Origin: Pseudomonas fluorescens
GTDB lineage: Bacteria; Pseudomonadota; Gammaproteobacteria; Pseudomonadales; Pseudomonadaceae
Length of the DNA stretch: 59,578 nucleotides
Direction: 5' to 3'
Assembly (NCBI RefSeq): GCF_002837185.1
Contig: NZ_KZ478016.1
Span: 1-59,578, forward strand
Shown: positions 40,566 to 49,225 of the stretch, piece after piece
Layout: every line of letters starts with the position of its first letter
How positions within the stretch are numbered: the first letter of the stretch is position 1
The notes under the pieces: generated by a model
Seen by the model: the letters and a program-made list of their open reading frames with translations, nothing else
What the model was told of the DNA's origin: nothing
Databases searched by the model: none
Position numbers and translations under genes: made by a program

Positions 40566-41756
40566 ATGTTGGATAAACCCCCTGCGGATAAATCGCAGAT
40601 CAACGACAAACCACTGTGGCGCTGGATCGGCATGCGCATGAGCCTGCTGGCGATCGGCGCGGTGGTGGTGATCTCGGTGTGCATGTGGATCAACATCACG
40701 CTGGCGGATTGGAGTTTTGTGCAGCATCTGCCGCCGGGGCTGCGCGAAGAGCTGCAGCAACTGCGCGCCGATCCAGGGCTCAACGAGCCACGCTTGCGTC
40801 AATTGGTTGCCCAGTACTACCCCCTGGACTATTTCCAGCCGGCCATCGCCAATCACGACTGGCTGGTACTGGTTGGCCTGGTGCTGGCCGCCATCCCCAT
40901 CATCATTGCTTGCGGCCTGTGGTTTTCGCGGCCCTTGTCCAGCCAGTTTTCGGCGATTGCCCAGGGCGCCAGGCGCGTCGCCGGCGGGGATTTCCTGACG
41001 CGCCTGCCGGTCCACCGCGCTGCACCCGACGAGCTGCAACGCTTGGTCAGCGACTTCAACAGCATGAGCACCCAACTGGAGCGCTATGAGCGTGACGTGC
41101 GAGAGTCCAGCGCGGTCATTGCCCACGAGCTGCGCACGCCGTTGAATGCCGCCATGGGGCGCGTGCAGGGTATGCTTGACGAGGTGTTTCCCAGCGATGC
41201 GGCGCAGTTGGGCATGGTCAAGCGTCAGCTCGATCAGCTGAGCAAACTGGTGGATGATTTGCACCTGTTGTCGATGGCCAGGGCTGGCCGGTTGGTGCTC
41301 GAGCGCAGCGATTTCCCCCTGATGGCGCTGGTGGCCGAACGGCTGGCCTGGTTTGAGCCGCAATTGGATCAGGCCGGCGTTCGAACACAGGTCAGTATGA
41401 CCGATGGGCTGCGGGTGTATGCCGATCGCGATCGCCTGGGCCAGGTCATCAACATTCTGGTTGATAACCTGCTGCGTTATGCGGCAGGCGGCGGTGAGTT
41501 GAATATTGTGGCGTGTCAGGTTCAAGACCAGGTAGTGATTGAAATCGGTGACCGTGGCCCGGGCATCGAAGCACAGCATCTGGACAGCGTATTTGATCGC
41601 TTCTGGCGGGCTGAACGCTCCAGGGCGCGTTACTCGGGCGGCAGCGGGCTAGGCTTGTCCATCGCCCGGGCGATCTGCCAGGCCCATGGCGGCGCCATGA
41701 CCGCCAGCAACCTGGACGAGGGTGGCACGCTGATCAGGGCACAGTTTCCGGTGTAG
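40566..41756 (+). CDS. Sensor histidine kinase (AdeS-like), partner of the OmpR-type regulator
   Basis: A 396-residue inner-membrane kinase. Two membrane helices at about 25-45 and 100-122 enclose a short periplasmic loop (LADWSFVQHLPPGLREEL). HAMP follows, then HisKA with IAHELRTPLNAAMGRVQGML (catalytic His) and HATPase with NILVDNLLRYA, GDRGPGIE and GGSGLGLSIARAI. The phrases around the catalytic His resemble AdeS. ATG 40566 has AGGTGA five bases upstream; GTG 40557, overlapping the regulator's stop, is an alternative adding three residues. It forms an operon with the regulator. Confidence 0.91.
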   Translation: MLDKPPADKSQINDKPLWRWIGMRMSLLAIGAVVVISVCMWINITLADWSFVQHLPPGLREELQQLRADPGLNEPRLRQLVAQYYPLDYFQPAIANHDWLVLVGLVLAAIPIIIACGLWFSRPLSSQFSAIAQGARRVAGGDFLTRLPVHRAAPDELQRLVSDFNSMSTQLERYERDVRESSAVIAHELRTPLNAAMGRVQGMLDEVFPSDAAQLGMVKRQLDQLSKLVDDLHLLSMARAGRLVLERSDFPLMALVAERLAWFEPQLDQAGVRTQVSMTDGLRVYADRDRLGQVINILVDNLLRYAAGGGELNIVACQVQDQVVIEIGDRGPGIEAQHLDSVFDRFWRAERSRARYSGGSGLGLSIARAICQAHGGAMTASNLDEGGTLIRAQFPV

Positions 41757-41827
41757 GACTGACTCGGCGTAACATGAGCCTGAGCTCATGCCCAACCTGT
41801 TCCTGCCCATTCGCCGAGACCCTGCCG

Positions 41828-42733
41828 ATGAGAGACCTGCCGCCGACCGCCACCTTGCGCGCGTTTGAAGCCGCCACGCGGCATCCGACCTTTACAGCCG
41901 CCGCCCAGGAACTGCATGTGAGCCAGAGCGCGGTCAGCCACCAGCTCAAGCATCTGGAAACGCTGTGGGGGCTGCAGCTGTTTGAACGCGGTCAACCGCT
42001 ACGCCTCACGGCAGCGGGGGCTACGCTGGCGCCCATCGTGCGCGAATTCTTCATCAGCCTGGAGGCGACCCTGGGCGATCTGCGCGAGCAAAAAGGCCGG
42101 GTTCGACTCAGCGTCAGCACCACCTATTCGTTCGCACTCAAATGGCTGCTGCCGCGCTTGCCGAGCCTGGCCCGTCAGCACCCCGAGCTGCTGGTGTCGC
42201 TGGACACCACCGACAAGATCATCCACTTCTCGGGAGGCCAGGCCGATGTCGCGATTCGGCTGGGCAAGGGCAGTTATCCCGGTCTGTATTCGCAGTTCCT
42301 GTTCGGCGAGCAGGTGTTTCCGGTGGCCAGCCCCGACTTGCTGCAGCGCCTCGGAACACCGCGCGATCCGGCCGAGTTGTTGCGTTTGCCGCTGCTGACC
42401 CGCGATGGCGCCGAACTGGTGCCGAAATGGGAGGCCTGGTTTCAAGCCGTGGGGCTGGGGTTTTCACCGCTCAGGGAAAGTGTCAGGTTCGGTGACAGCA
42501 ATATGACGGTCGAGGCCGCCTTGCTCGGCCAGGGCGTAGCCTTGGTGCGCAGCGGCCACGTGGAAAACGAAATCAGCGATGGCCGTCTGGTACGGCTGTT
42601 CGATGTGCCGTTCCCATCGCCGCTGGCCTACTATTTCGTCTGCCCCAAGGGCGTCGAGGCACAGCCGCACATCCTCGACTTGCGACAGTGGTTGATGGCC
42701 GAGGCGCTGAAAGTGCAACAGGCCGCTCACTAG
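41828..42733 (+). CDS. LysR-family transcriptional regulator (GcvA type)
   Basis: A 301-residue LysR regulator. The helix-turn-helix is LRAFEAATRHPTFTAAAQELHVSQSAVSHQLKHLE, followed by LQLFERGQPLRLTAAG; the effector-binding domain contains RLSVSTTYSFALKWLLPRL and FGDSNMTVEAALLGQGVAL, as in GcvA-like proteins. ATG 41828 is chosen because the family N-terminus is MRDLPPTATLRAFEAA; the upstream extension is not conserved in kind. It points towards the EamA transporter 74 bases downstream and may regulate it or the dehydrogenase gene. Effector unknown. Confidence 0.9.
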   Translation: MRDLPPTATLRAFEAATRHPTFTAAAQELHVSQSAVSHQLKHLETLWGLQLFERGQPLRLTAAGATLAPIVREFFISLEATLGDLREQKGRVRLSVSTTYSFALKWLLPRLPSLARQHPELLVSLDTTDKIIHFSGGQADVAIRLGKGSYPGLYSQFLFGEQVFPVASPDLLQRLGTPRDPAELLRLPLLTRDGAELVPKWEAWFQAVGLGFSPLRESVRFGDSNMTVEAALLGQGVALVRSGHVENEISDGRLVRLFDVPFPSPLAYYFVCPKGVEAQPHILDLRQWLMAEALKVQQAAH

Positions 42734-42807
42734 GGTATGAGTATTCGTTCATGGCGCAATGAGCAAACTTCGCTGTCGTTCCGGTGCCGGGCTGCCTAAG
42801 ATGGCGC

Positions 42808-43635
42808 ATGCCTATCCATCTTGTTTGCCTGGTTCTTTTCGCCGCGCTCCTGCACGCCAGCTGGAATGCGCTGCTGCGTGGCGGTGCCGACCGGCTGTGG
42901 TCGATGACGGTGATGTGTATTGCCATCGCCATCACCTGCAGCGTCGCCGCAGCGTTCATGCCAATACCCGCGACTGAGAGCTGGGGGTATGCGCTGCTCT
43001 CAGCGTTACTGCATGTGGGCTACAACCTGTTTCTGGTGCGCAGCTATCGGGTCGGTGACCTGGGGCAGATCTATCCGATTTCGCGTGGGTCGTCGCCGGC
43101 CCTGATCACCCTGGGTGCCGCCGTGTTTGCCGGCGAGCGCATCGCGCCCGGCCAGTTGCTGGGTATCACGCTGGTCTCTGGCGGGATCATTTCGCTGGCG
43201 TTCAAGGGGCGCAGCCTGTCGGTTCCCAGCCTGCCCTATGCGCTGGGCACCGGCTGCTTCATCGCGGCCTACAGCGTCGTCGACGGTATCGGTGCCAGGC
43301 TCTCCGGCGCGCCGCTGGCTTACACTGCATGGATGTGCGCCTTGTGGGGCGTGCTGATGCCGGTGGTGTACATCGGCCTGCGCGATGCTCGCAGCCTGTT
43401 CTGCGTGCGGCCCGGCCTGTTGACCGCTGTGCTCGGCGGGCTGGTCTCCTTGCTGGCCTACGCAATCGTTATCTACGCCATGAACGAAGCGCCCCTGGGC
43501 GCGGTATCGGCATTGCGCGAAACCAGCGTGCTGTTTGCGCTGTTGATCGGCTACCTGTTTCTCGGCGAGACGCTCACCGTGCGCCGGATCCTGGCGTGTG
43601 TCGTGATCGTAGCCGGCACGCTTATCATCGGCTGA
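42808..43635 (+). CDS. EamA/DMT-family transporter
   Basis: A 275-residue membrane protein with about ten helices in two EamA-like halves. Features: LHASWNALLRGGAD at the start, NLFLVRSYRVGDLGQIYPISRGSSP in the middle, and the terminal ALRETSVLFALLIGYLFLGETLTVRRILACVVIVAGTLII, which is the conserved end of DMT exporters. Start ATG 42808 with a weak AAGATGG site; an upstream start at 42784 would add residues lacking helix character. Probably exports a small metabolite or amino acid. The following dehydrogenase gene begins 29 bases downstream. Confidence 0.87.
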   Translation: MPIHLVCLVLFAALLHASWNALLRGGADRLWSMTVMCIAIAITCSVAAAFMPIPATESWGYALLSALLHVGYNLFLVRSYRVGDLGQIYPISRGSSPALITLGAAVFAGERIAPGQLLGITLVSGGIISLAFKGRSLSVPSLPYALGTGCFIAAYSVVDGIGARLSGAPLAYTAWMCALWGVLMPVVYIGLRDARSLFCVRPGLLTAVLGGLVSLLAYAIVIYAMNEAPLGAVSALRETSVLFALLIGYLFLGETLTVRRILACVVIVAGTLIIG

Positions 43636-43664
43636 TACAGCCAATAACGCAGGAGGTCATTGAA

Positions 43665-44426
43665 ATGGAAAAGGTCACACAGGCACCCTTGATCCTGATC
43701 ACCGGAGGCAGTCGCGGCGTGGGGGCAGCCACCGCTCGGCTGGCCGCCGCCAAGGGTTATGACGTCGCTATCAGCTACGTGGCCAGTGAAGCGGCGGCGT
43801 TGGCGGTGGTGGCGGATGTGCAGGCAGTGGGGCGCAGGGCCCTGGCCGTGCGGGCCGACAGCGCAGACCCCGAACAGGTTGCGCAGTTGTTCGCGGCCAT
43901 CGACCGCACGTTCGGGCGCATTGATGTACTGGTCAATAACGCCGGGGTGCTGCAGACCCAGTCGCGCCTGGAGGATCTTGGCTTTGAACGCATGCAACGT
44001 ATCTTCGCGGTCAATGCCATCGGCCCGATGCTCTGTGCCCAGCAGGCGGTCAAGCGCATGGCTTACCGGCACAACGGGCCGGGCGGGGTGGTGATCAATG
44101 TGTCTTCCGGCGCGGCACGCCTGGGCAGCCCCAACGAATACATCGACTATGCGGCGTCAAAGGGCGCCCTGGAGACATTTACCATCGGGTTTGCCAAGGA
44201 AGTGGCGCGCGAGGGCATACGCGTCAACTGTGTTCGCCCCGGGCACATCTACACCGAGATGCACGCCAGCGGCGGCGAGCCGGGCCGCGTGGATCGCGTC
44301 AAGGACTCGATTCCCATGGGGCGCGGCGGCCAACCGGAGGAAGTGGCGCAGGCCATTCTCTGGCTGGCCGGCGCCGAAGCGTCGTTTGTGACCGGCACAT
44401 TCCTTGACGTGACGGGCGGCAGGTAA
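43665..44426 (+). CDS. Short-chain dehydrogenase/reductase
   Basis: A 253-residue classical SDR. Cofactor motif GGSRGVGAATARLA near residue 12, NNAGVL near 92, catalytic Ser in INVSSGAARLG, Tyr-x-x-x-Lys in YAASKGALE, and the VRPGHIYTEM and GTFLDVTGGR C-terminal features. The Arg following the cofactor-binding glycines (GGSRG) hints at NADPH, but this is not decisive. An AGGAGGT ribosome site precedes the ATG. It is probably cotranscribed with the EamA transporter. Substrate cannot be deduced. Confidence 0.9.
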   Translation: MEKVTQAPLILITGGSRGVGAATARLAAAKGYDVAISYVASEAAALAVVADVQAVGRRALAVRADSADPEQVAQLFAAIDRTFGRIDVLVNNAGVLQTQSRLEDLGFERMQRIFAVNAIGPMLCAQQAVKRMAYRHNGPGGVVINVSSGAARLGSPNEYIDYAASKGALETFTIGFAKEVAREGIRVNCVRPGHIYTEMHASGGEPGRVDRVKDSIPMGRGGQPEEVAQAILWLAGAEASFVTGTFLDVTGGR

Positions 44427-44489
44427 GCCGGCGGGCGTCTTCGTCTCGTTTCGCGCCCGAAAGGGACGGATACGCCTGTTAGTCGCAAT

Positions 44490-44507
44490 TTGTTACGAAT
44501 CAATCAC
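44490..44507 (+). promoter_or_regulatory. Candidate PHO box, distal
   Basis: TTGTTAC-GAAT-CAATCAC has the 7-4-7 layout of PhoB sites (CTGTCAT-N4-CTGTCAT) with 5 of 7 matches in each half. It lies 56 bases upstream of the second candidate. Confidence 0.4.
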
Positions 44508-44562
44508 GGCAAAATGCCAGTTTGCACCGGCAAAAGGGGGCAAAAACACGTCTGCCATGGAT

Positions 44563-44580
44563 TTTTCATAAAATCGTAAC
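44563..44580 (+). promoter_or_regulatory. PHO box before pstS
   Basis: TTTTCAT-AAAA-TCGTAAC follows the PhoB 7-4-7 pattern with an A-rich spacer, 51 bases before the pstS start. Half-sites match CTGTCAT/C at 5 and 4 of 7 positions. Combined with the pst genes downstream, phosphate-starvation control is likely. Confidence 0.6.
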
Positions 44581-44631
44581 AAAGCTGCTGCACAGTCCCG
44601 GGAGCCCGAAATTACACCACGGAGTTCCTGA

Positions 44632-45660
44632 ATGAAAAGCTTGATGAAGTCTGCTGCACTCGCCGTCGCGGTTTCTCTGAGCGCCACTTCGGTGTTTGCT
44701 GCCGAAAGCATCCGCCTGACCGGTTCCGGGGCCAGTTTCCCGGCCCCGATCTACCTCACCTGGTTCAAGGATTTCAGCAAGAAAAGTGCGGGCGTCACGG
44801 TTGACTACCAGTCCAAGGGCAGCGGGGCGGGGGTACAGGACTTCCTGAACAAAACCGTCGACTTCGCCGCCAGTGACTCCGCGATGAAAGACGAAGACAT
44901 CGCCAAGGTTGCCGAAGGTGTGCAACTGCTGCCGATGACCGCCGGCGAAATCGTGCTGGCCTACAACCTGCCGGGCAACCCGAAGGGTCTGAAGCTGCCG
45001 CGCGACGTGTACTCCGATATCTTCCTGGGCAAGATCACCCAGTGGAACGATCCGAAGATCGTTGCCGCCAACCCGGACCTGAAGCTGCCGGCTACGCCTA
45101 TCACCGTCGTGGTGCGTGCCGACTCCAGTGGCACCACCGCGGTATTCACCAAGCACCTGGCGGCGATCAACCCTGGCTTCAAAGAGGCATTGGGTGAAGG
45201 CAACACCGTCAACTGGCCGGCCACCGACAAGTTCATCAAGTCGCCCAAGAACGACGGTGTGACCGCCACCGTACGCCAGACGCCAGGCGCGATTGGCTAC
45301 ATCGAATACGGTTTCGCCAAACTGGCCAAGGTTGACTTCGCCCAGTTGCAGAACAAGGCCGGCCAGTATGTTGTGCCCAATGCCGAAAGCGGTGCAGAAG
45401 CACTGGCCGCGGTGAAGATGCCGGAAAGCCTGGTGGCCTGGCTGCCGGACCCGGACGGCGCCAAGTCCTACCCGATCACGTCCTACACCTGGATGATTTT
45501 CCGCAAGGACAACGGCAACCCGGCCAAGGCCAAGGCCATGCGTGAAATGGTCGAGTACAGCCTGACCGAAGGTCAGAAAATCGCTGACTCCATGGGCTAC
45601 ATCCCGCTGCCGCCTTCGGTAGTCGAGCAGGTTCGCAAGGCGTCCGCCAACATCCAGTAA
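44632..45660 (+). CDS. pstS: Periplasmic phosphate-binding protein PstS
   Basis: A 342-residue periplasmic protein with signal peptide MKSLMKSAALAVAVSLSAT cut near VFA-AE. It shows PstS features: LTGSGASFPAPIYLTWFKDF, VTVDYQSKGSGAGVQDFL and VDFAASDSAM for phosphate binding, then VVRADSSGTTAVFTKHL and GAIGYIEYGFA. ATG follows GGAGTTCC. It starts pstSCAB. Pseudomonads usually have a second pst set with phoU; no phoU is seen here, so this may be an additional phosphate uptake operon. Confidence 0.95.
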   Translation: MKSLMKSAALAVAVSLSATSVFAAESIRLTGSGASFPAPIYLTWFKDFSKKSAGVTVDYQSKGSGAGVQDFLNKTVDFAASDSAMKDEDIAKVAEGVQLLPMTAGEIVLAYNLPGNPKGLKLPRDVYSDIFLGKITQWNDPKIVAANPDLKLPATPITVVVRADSSGTTAVFTKHLAAINPGFKEALGEGNTVNWPATDKFIKSPKNDGVTATVRQTPGAIGYIEYGFAKLAKVDFAQLQNKAGQYVVPNAESGAEALAAVKMPESLVAWLPDPDGAKSYPITSYTWMIFRKDNGNPAKAKAMREMVEYSLTEGQKIADSMGYIPLPPSVVEQVRKASANIQ

Positions 45661-45734
45661 GGCGTGTCAGGTCGCTTCCGGCGTGGGCGGTCAGCCCTGT
45701 CGGAAGCGTTTCCTCCCTGTTTCGGAATTAATCC

Positions 45735-46703
45735 ATGAACACACCTTTTGTCGTACCGGGTAACCCGGACTCTGCGTGCCAGCCGCCGTCCACCAAGGAC
45801 TTCGTGATGGATCGCACCTTCCGTGCGCTTGCACGCATCGGCGTGGTGCTGGTGCTGGCGCTGGTCTTCGCGCTGGTGTTCGAAGTAGGGCGCAAGGCCC
45901 TTCCAGGCATGGAAAAGCACGGTTTCGACATGCTGCTGGGCAGTGTCTGGGATGTCAACCAAGGCAAGTACGGCATTCTGCCGGCGATTTGGGGCACGCT
46001 GTACAGTGCCTTCATCGCGTTGCTGATCGCCGGCTTTTTTGGCGTCAGCATGGCGATTTTCCTCACCCAGGATTTCCTTCCCGCCAAGCTGGCTGCGGTG
46101 TTTCGCACCATCGTCGAATTGCTCGCGGCAATCCCCAGTGTGGTGTACGGCCTGTGGGGCATCTACGTGGTCATTCCCGCCATCCGGCCGCTGACGGCGT
46201 GGCTCAATACAGAACTGGGCTGGATTCCCTTTTTCGGTACGTCCCTGAGCGGGCCGGGCCTGCTGCCGGCCGCGCTGGTATTGGCGATCATGATCCTGCC
46301 GACCATTGCCGCGGTGTCCCAGGACGCGCTCACCGCGGTGCCCATGAAAACCAAACAGGCTGCCTACGGCATGGGCACGACGCACTGGGAAGCGATTCTC
46401 AAGGTGATGGTGCCGTCGGCCGCCACCGGTATCTTCGGCTCCCTGGTGCTGGGCCTGGGCCGCGCCCTGGGGGAAACCATGGCCCTGGCGATGCTGGTGG
46501 GTAACGCAAACAACATTTCCCTGTCCCTGTTTGCACCGGCCAATACCCTGGCGGCCTTGTTGGCGCTGAACTTTCCCGAGGCCGGGCCGAACGAGATCGA
46601 GGTGTTGATGTACGCGGCGCTGGTGCTGATGTTCATCACGCTGCTGGTCAACGTCGCGGGTTCGATGATCATGCTCTACGCCCAGCGGGGGACTCGCCAA
46701 TGA
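45735..46703 (+). CDS. pstC: Phosphate transport permease PstC
   Basis: A 322-residue inner-membrane permease. Six helices; the EAA-type loop reads YGMGTTHWEAILKVMVPSAATGI with GRALGETMALAMLVG after it, and GILPAIWGTLYSAFIALLIA near residue 80. The N-terminus carries a polar extension before the first helix. The stop overlaps pstA by 4 bases (ATGA). Confidence 0.93.
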   Translation: MNTPFVVPGNPDSACQPPSTKDFVMDRTFRALARIGVVLVLALVFALVFEVGRKALPGMEKHGFDMLLGSVWDVNQGKYGILPAIWGTLYSAFIALLIAGFFGVSMAIFLTQDFLPAKLAAVFRTIVELLAAIPSVVYGLWGIYVVIPAIRPLTAWLNTELGWIPFFGTSLSGPGLLPAALVLAIMILPTIAAVSQDALTAVPMKTKQAAYGMGTTHWEAILKVMVPSAATGIFGSLVLGLGRALGETMALAMLVGNANNISLSLFAPANTLAALLALNFPEAGPNEIEVLMYAALVLMFITLLVNVAGSMIMLYAQRGTRQ

Positions 46704-47593
46704 CCAACCTCACCACGCCTGCCGCCGCGCTGCCCAGCCTGCAGCGTCGCTTCGAAGGCCGCGCCCTGCGCAGCCTGGTCTTGACCACGCTGGTCTGGTT
46801 CGGTGCGCTGCTGGCCAGCGTACCGCTGATCTCCGTGCTGTATATGCTGATCACCCGAGGCGGTGCGCGCCTGAGCCTGGAGCTCTTCACCGAGCTGCCG
46901 CCGACCGGTTTCGAGACTGGCGGTGGCTTCGGCAACGCCATGGCCGGCACCTTGGTCATGGTCGGCATTGCGGCGGCCATCGCCGTGCCGGTCGGTATCC
47001 TGGCCGCGGTGTTTCTCGCGGAGCTGGGGCCTGACAGCAAGCTGGCGAACGCTGCGCGCTTTGCCGCCAAGATGCTCACCGGCTTGCCGTCCATTCTGGC
47101 CGGGGTGTTTGCCTACGCGCTGGTGGTGATGACCACCGGGACCTACTCGGCACCGGCAGGTGGCGTGGCGCTGGCCGTGCTGATGCTGCCGATTGTGGTG
47201 CTGACGGCTGAAGAGTCGATGCGCATGGTGCCCAAGATCATGAAGGACGCTGCCTACGGCATGGGTTGCACCCGTTCGCAGGTGATCTGGAAAATCGTCT
47301 TGCCCACCGGCCTGCCGGCGATCCTGACCGGCGTCATGCTGGCCGTGGCGCGCGCTGCCGGCGAAACCGCGCCATTGCTGTTCACCGCGCTGTTCAGCAA
47401 CTACTGGATCTACCACGACGGCAACCTGGCCGTCATGAACCCGACAGCCTCGTTGGCCGTGCTGATCTACAACTTCTCCGGCATGCCCTTCGACAATCAG
47501 CTTGAACTCGCGTGGGCGGCTTCGCTGGTGCTGGTGATGATCGTGCTGGTCGTGAATGTCGTGAGCCGTATTTTCGGCAAACCCAAGTACTAA
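46700..47593 (+). CDS. pstA: Phosphate transport permease PstA
   Basis: A 297-residue inner-membrane permease, partner of PstC. Features: GGGFGNAMAGTLVMVGIAAAIAVPVGILAAVFLAE, LPSILAGVFAYALVV, the coupling loop YGMGCTRSQVIWKIVLPTGLPAI and ARAAGETAPLLFTAL. The start overlaps pstC. pstB follows after 19 bases. Confidence 0.93.
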   Translation: MTNLTTPAAALPSLQRRFEGRALRSLVLTTLVWFGALLASVPLISVLYMLITRGGARLSLELFTELPPTGFETGGGFGNAMAGTLVMVGIAAAIAVPVGILAAVFLAELGPDSKLANAARFAAKMLTGLPSILAGVFAYALVVMTTGTYSAPAGGVALAVLMLPIVVLTAEESMRMVPKIMKDAAYGMGCTRSQVIWKIVLPTGLPAILTGVMLAVARAAGETAPLLFTALFSNYWIYHDGNLAVMNPTASLAVLIYNFSGMPFDNQLELAWAASLVLVMIVLVVNVVSRIFGKPKY

Positions 47594-47612
47594 GAGCGGG
47601 AGCACCTGAATT

Positions 47613-48431
47613 TTGAACGTATCCACTGCGCAAATAGCCGCTCCGTTTGTGACCCAGTCGCCTGTGGTCATGGACTGCAAGCTGGACAAGATTTTCTACG
47701 GCAACTTCATGGCCGTGCGTGACAGCCACGTGCCGATCGAAAAAAACAAGATCACCGGTTTCATCGGGCCTTCCGGCTGTGGCAAAAGCACCGTGCTGCG
47801 CAGCCTCAACCGCATGAATGACCTGGTCAAGGGCTTTCGTTTCGAAGGGCATGTGCATTTTCTCGGCCAGGACGTGTACGGCAAGGGCGTCGATCCTGTG
47901 GTCGTGCGTCGTTACATCGGCATGGTGTTCCAGCAGCCGAACCCGTTCTCGATGAGCATCTTCGACAACGTCGCCTTTGGCCTGCGCCTCAATCGCTACA
48001 AGGGCGACCTGGGCGACCGCGTCAAACACGCGCTGCAAGGCGCCGCCCTGTGGGACGAGGTCAAGGACAAGTTGAAGGTCAGCGGTTTGTCGCTCTCCGG
48101 CGGCCAGCAGCAACGTCTGTGTATCGCACGCGCGATCGCCACCGAGCCGGAAGTGTTGCTGCTGGATGAACCGTGCTCGGCGCTCGACCCGATTGCCACC
48201 CGTCGCGTCGAGGAACTGATGGTCGAGCTGAAGAAGGATTACACCATCGCGCTGGTGACCCACAACATGCAGCAGGCGATCCGTGTGGCGGACACCACGG
48301 CGTTTTTCTCGGTGGATATTTCTCAGGGCACGCGCACGGGGTATCTGGTCGAGATGGGCCCGACCGCGCAGATTTTCGGCAAGCCGCGCGAGCAAATGAC
48401 CGAAGATTACATCAGCGGCAAGTTCAGCTGA
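47613..48431 (+). CDS. pstB: Phosphate transport ATPase PstB
   Basis: A 272-residue ABC ATPase. Walker A GPSGCGKSTVLRSLNRMND, signature LSGGQQQRLCIARAIA, Walker B VLLLDEPCSALDP and the switch His in LVTHNMQQAIRVAD. The chosen start is TTG 47613, with GGGAG about 11 bases upstream; an ATG at 47670 would begin near the first conserved strand and is an alternative. Because phoU is missing, the chain ends in a gene pair of other function. Confidence 0.93.
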   Translation: MNVSTAQIAAPFVTQSPVVMDCKLDKIFYGNFMAVRDSHVPIEKNKITGFIGPSGCGKSTVLRSLNRMNDLVKGFRFEGHVHFLGQDVYGKGVDPVVVRRYIGMVFQQPNPFSMSIFDNVAFGLRLNRYKGDLGDRVKHALQGAALWDEVKDKLKVSGLSLSGGQQQRLCIARAIATEPEVLLLDEPCSALDPIATRRVEELMVELKKDYTIALVTHNMQQAIRVADTTAFFSVDISQGTRTGYLVEMGPTAQIFGKPREQMTEDYISGKFS

Positions 48432-48526
48432 GCAACACCGTCCGGCCTGCGCCGCCTACGTGCAAACGCCAAATGGATGTGGCGTGAACCGGTAGATTTT
48501 TTACCTCGTGTTTCCAAGGAGTTTCA

Positions 48527-49225
48527 ATGTCTGCAACGCATCGCCTGGATCTGCCAGCCATCGAACGCGCATTGCGCGAAGTGCAGGAGCGCTTCGCCGA
48601 GCTTAGCCGTCACTTCACCGAGCCGCGTGACCCCTTGACCGACGAAGTGCTGCTCAATGTGCTTGAAGGCTATGCGTTGATTGACGACTATGTCGCACGC
48701 GGCGTTGACCTGTTTGATCTTCATCAGCTGAACCTGATGCTGGAAATCAACGCCACCGTGCTGTGCGGTCGAGACCCGGCGCGGCGCGTGGAATACGCGC
48801 AGCACCTTGCGGCCACCGAGGAGCATTTCTTCAATAACGTCGAAGGCGGCATCAAGGACCTGTTCAACTGGTACTGCGCGTATCGCAGCGAATCGGTCTG
48901 GAAGCGGGCGGCCGGCGTTTATGTGCGCATCCTCAGCAAGCCGCAGTTGTTCATTGAAGGCAACAACCGCAGTGGGTCGCTTATCGTCAGCTATCTGCTC
49001 ATGCGTGCAGGTTTGCCGCCGTTCGTGCTGACGCTTGAAAATGCCGAGGGCTACTTCAACCCGTCCTCGGTGATACGCAACTCTGCCAAACATGGCGTCA
49101 AGGCGTTGTACGAGTTGCCCAAGATCAAGAAGAAGTACGCAGCGTTCCTGGAGAACCAGGCGCCTGATCCCAACAAATTTTTCCTCAGCGGCACGCCGCT
49201 GCCCAAACGACAGGGAGGCCACTGA
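48527..49225 (+). CDS. Fic-like protein with degenerate catalytic motif
   Basis: A 232-residue protein 95 bases after pstB. Residues 140-151 (QLFIEGNNRSGS) align with the Fic motif HPFx(D/E)GNGRxxR: the F, E, G, N and first R are kept, while the catalytic His is replaced by Gln140, the second G by Asn147 and the last R by Ser151. The surrounding helical sequence, IEGNNRSGSLIVSYLLMRAGLPPF, has the look of a Fic core helix. If correct, classical AMP transfer would be impaired. The ribosome site AAGGAG is good and the stop overlaps the next gene by one base. This assignment rests on one motif; a search of Fic profiles is needed. Confidence 0.5.
   Translation: MSATHRLDLPAIERALREVQERFAELSRHFTEPRDPLTDEVLLNVLEGYALIDDYVARGVDLFDLHQLNLMLEINATVLCGRDPARRVEYAQHLAATEEHFFNNVEGGIKDLFNWYCAYRSESVWKRAAGVYVRILSKPQLFIEGNNRSGSLIVSYLLMRAGLPPFVLTLENAEGYFNPSSVIRNSAKHGVKALYELPKIKKKYAAFLENQAPDPNKFFLSGTPLPKRQGGH

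Noticed and set aside
48462..48510. Possible terminator after pstB (ACGCCA/TGGCGT hairpin and a T6 run)
   Set aside because: The T-run starts about 12 bases after the stem, too far for a normal intrinsic terminator; transcription may well continue into the Fic-like gene.
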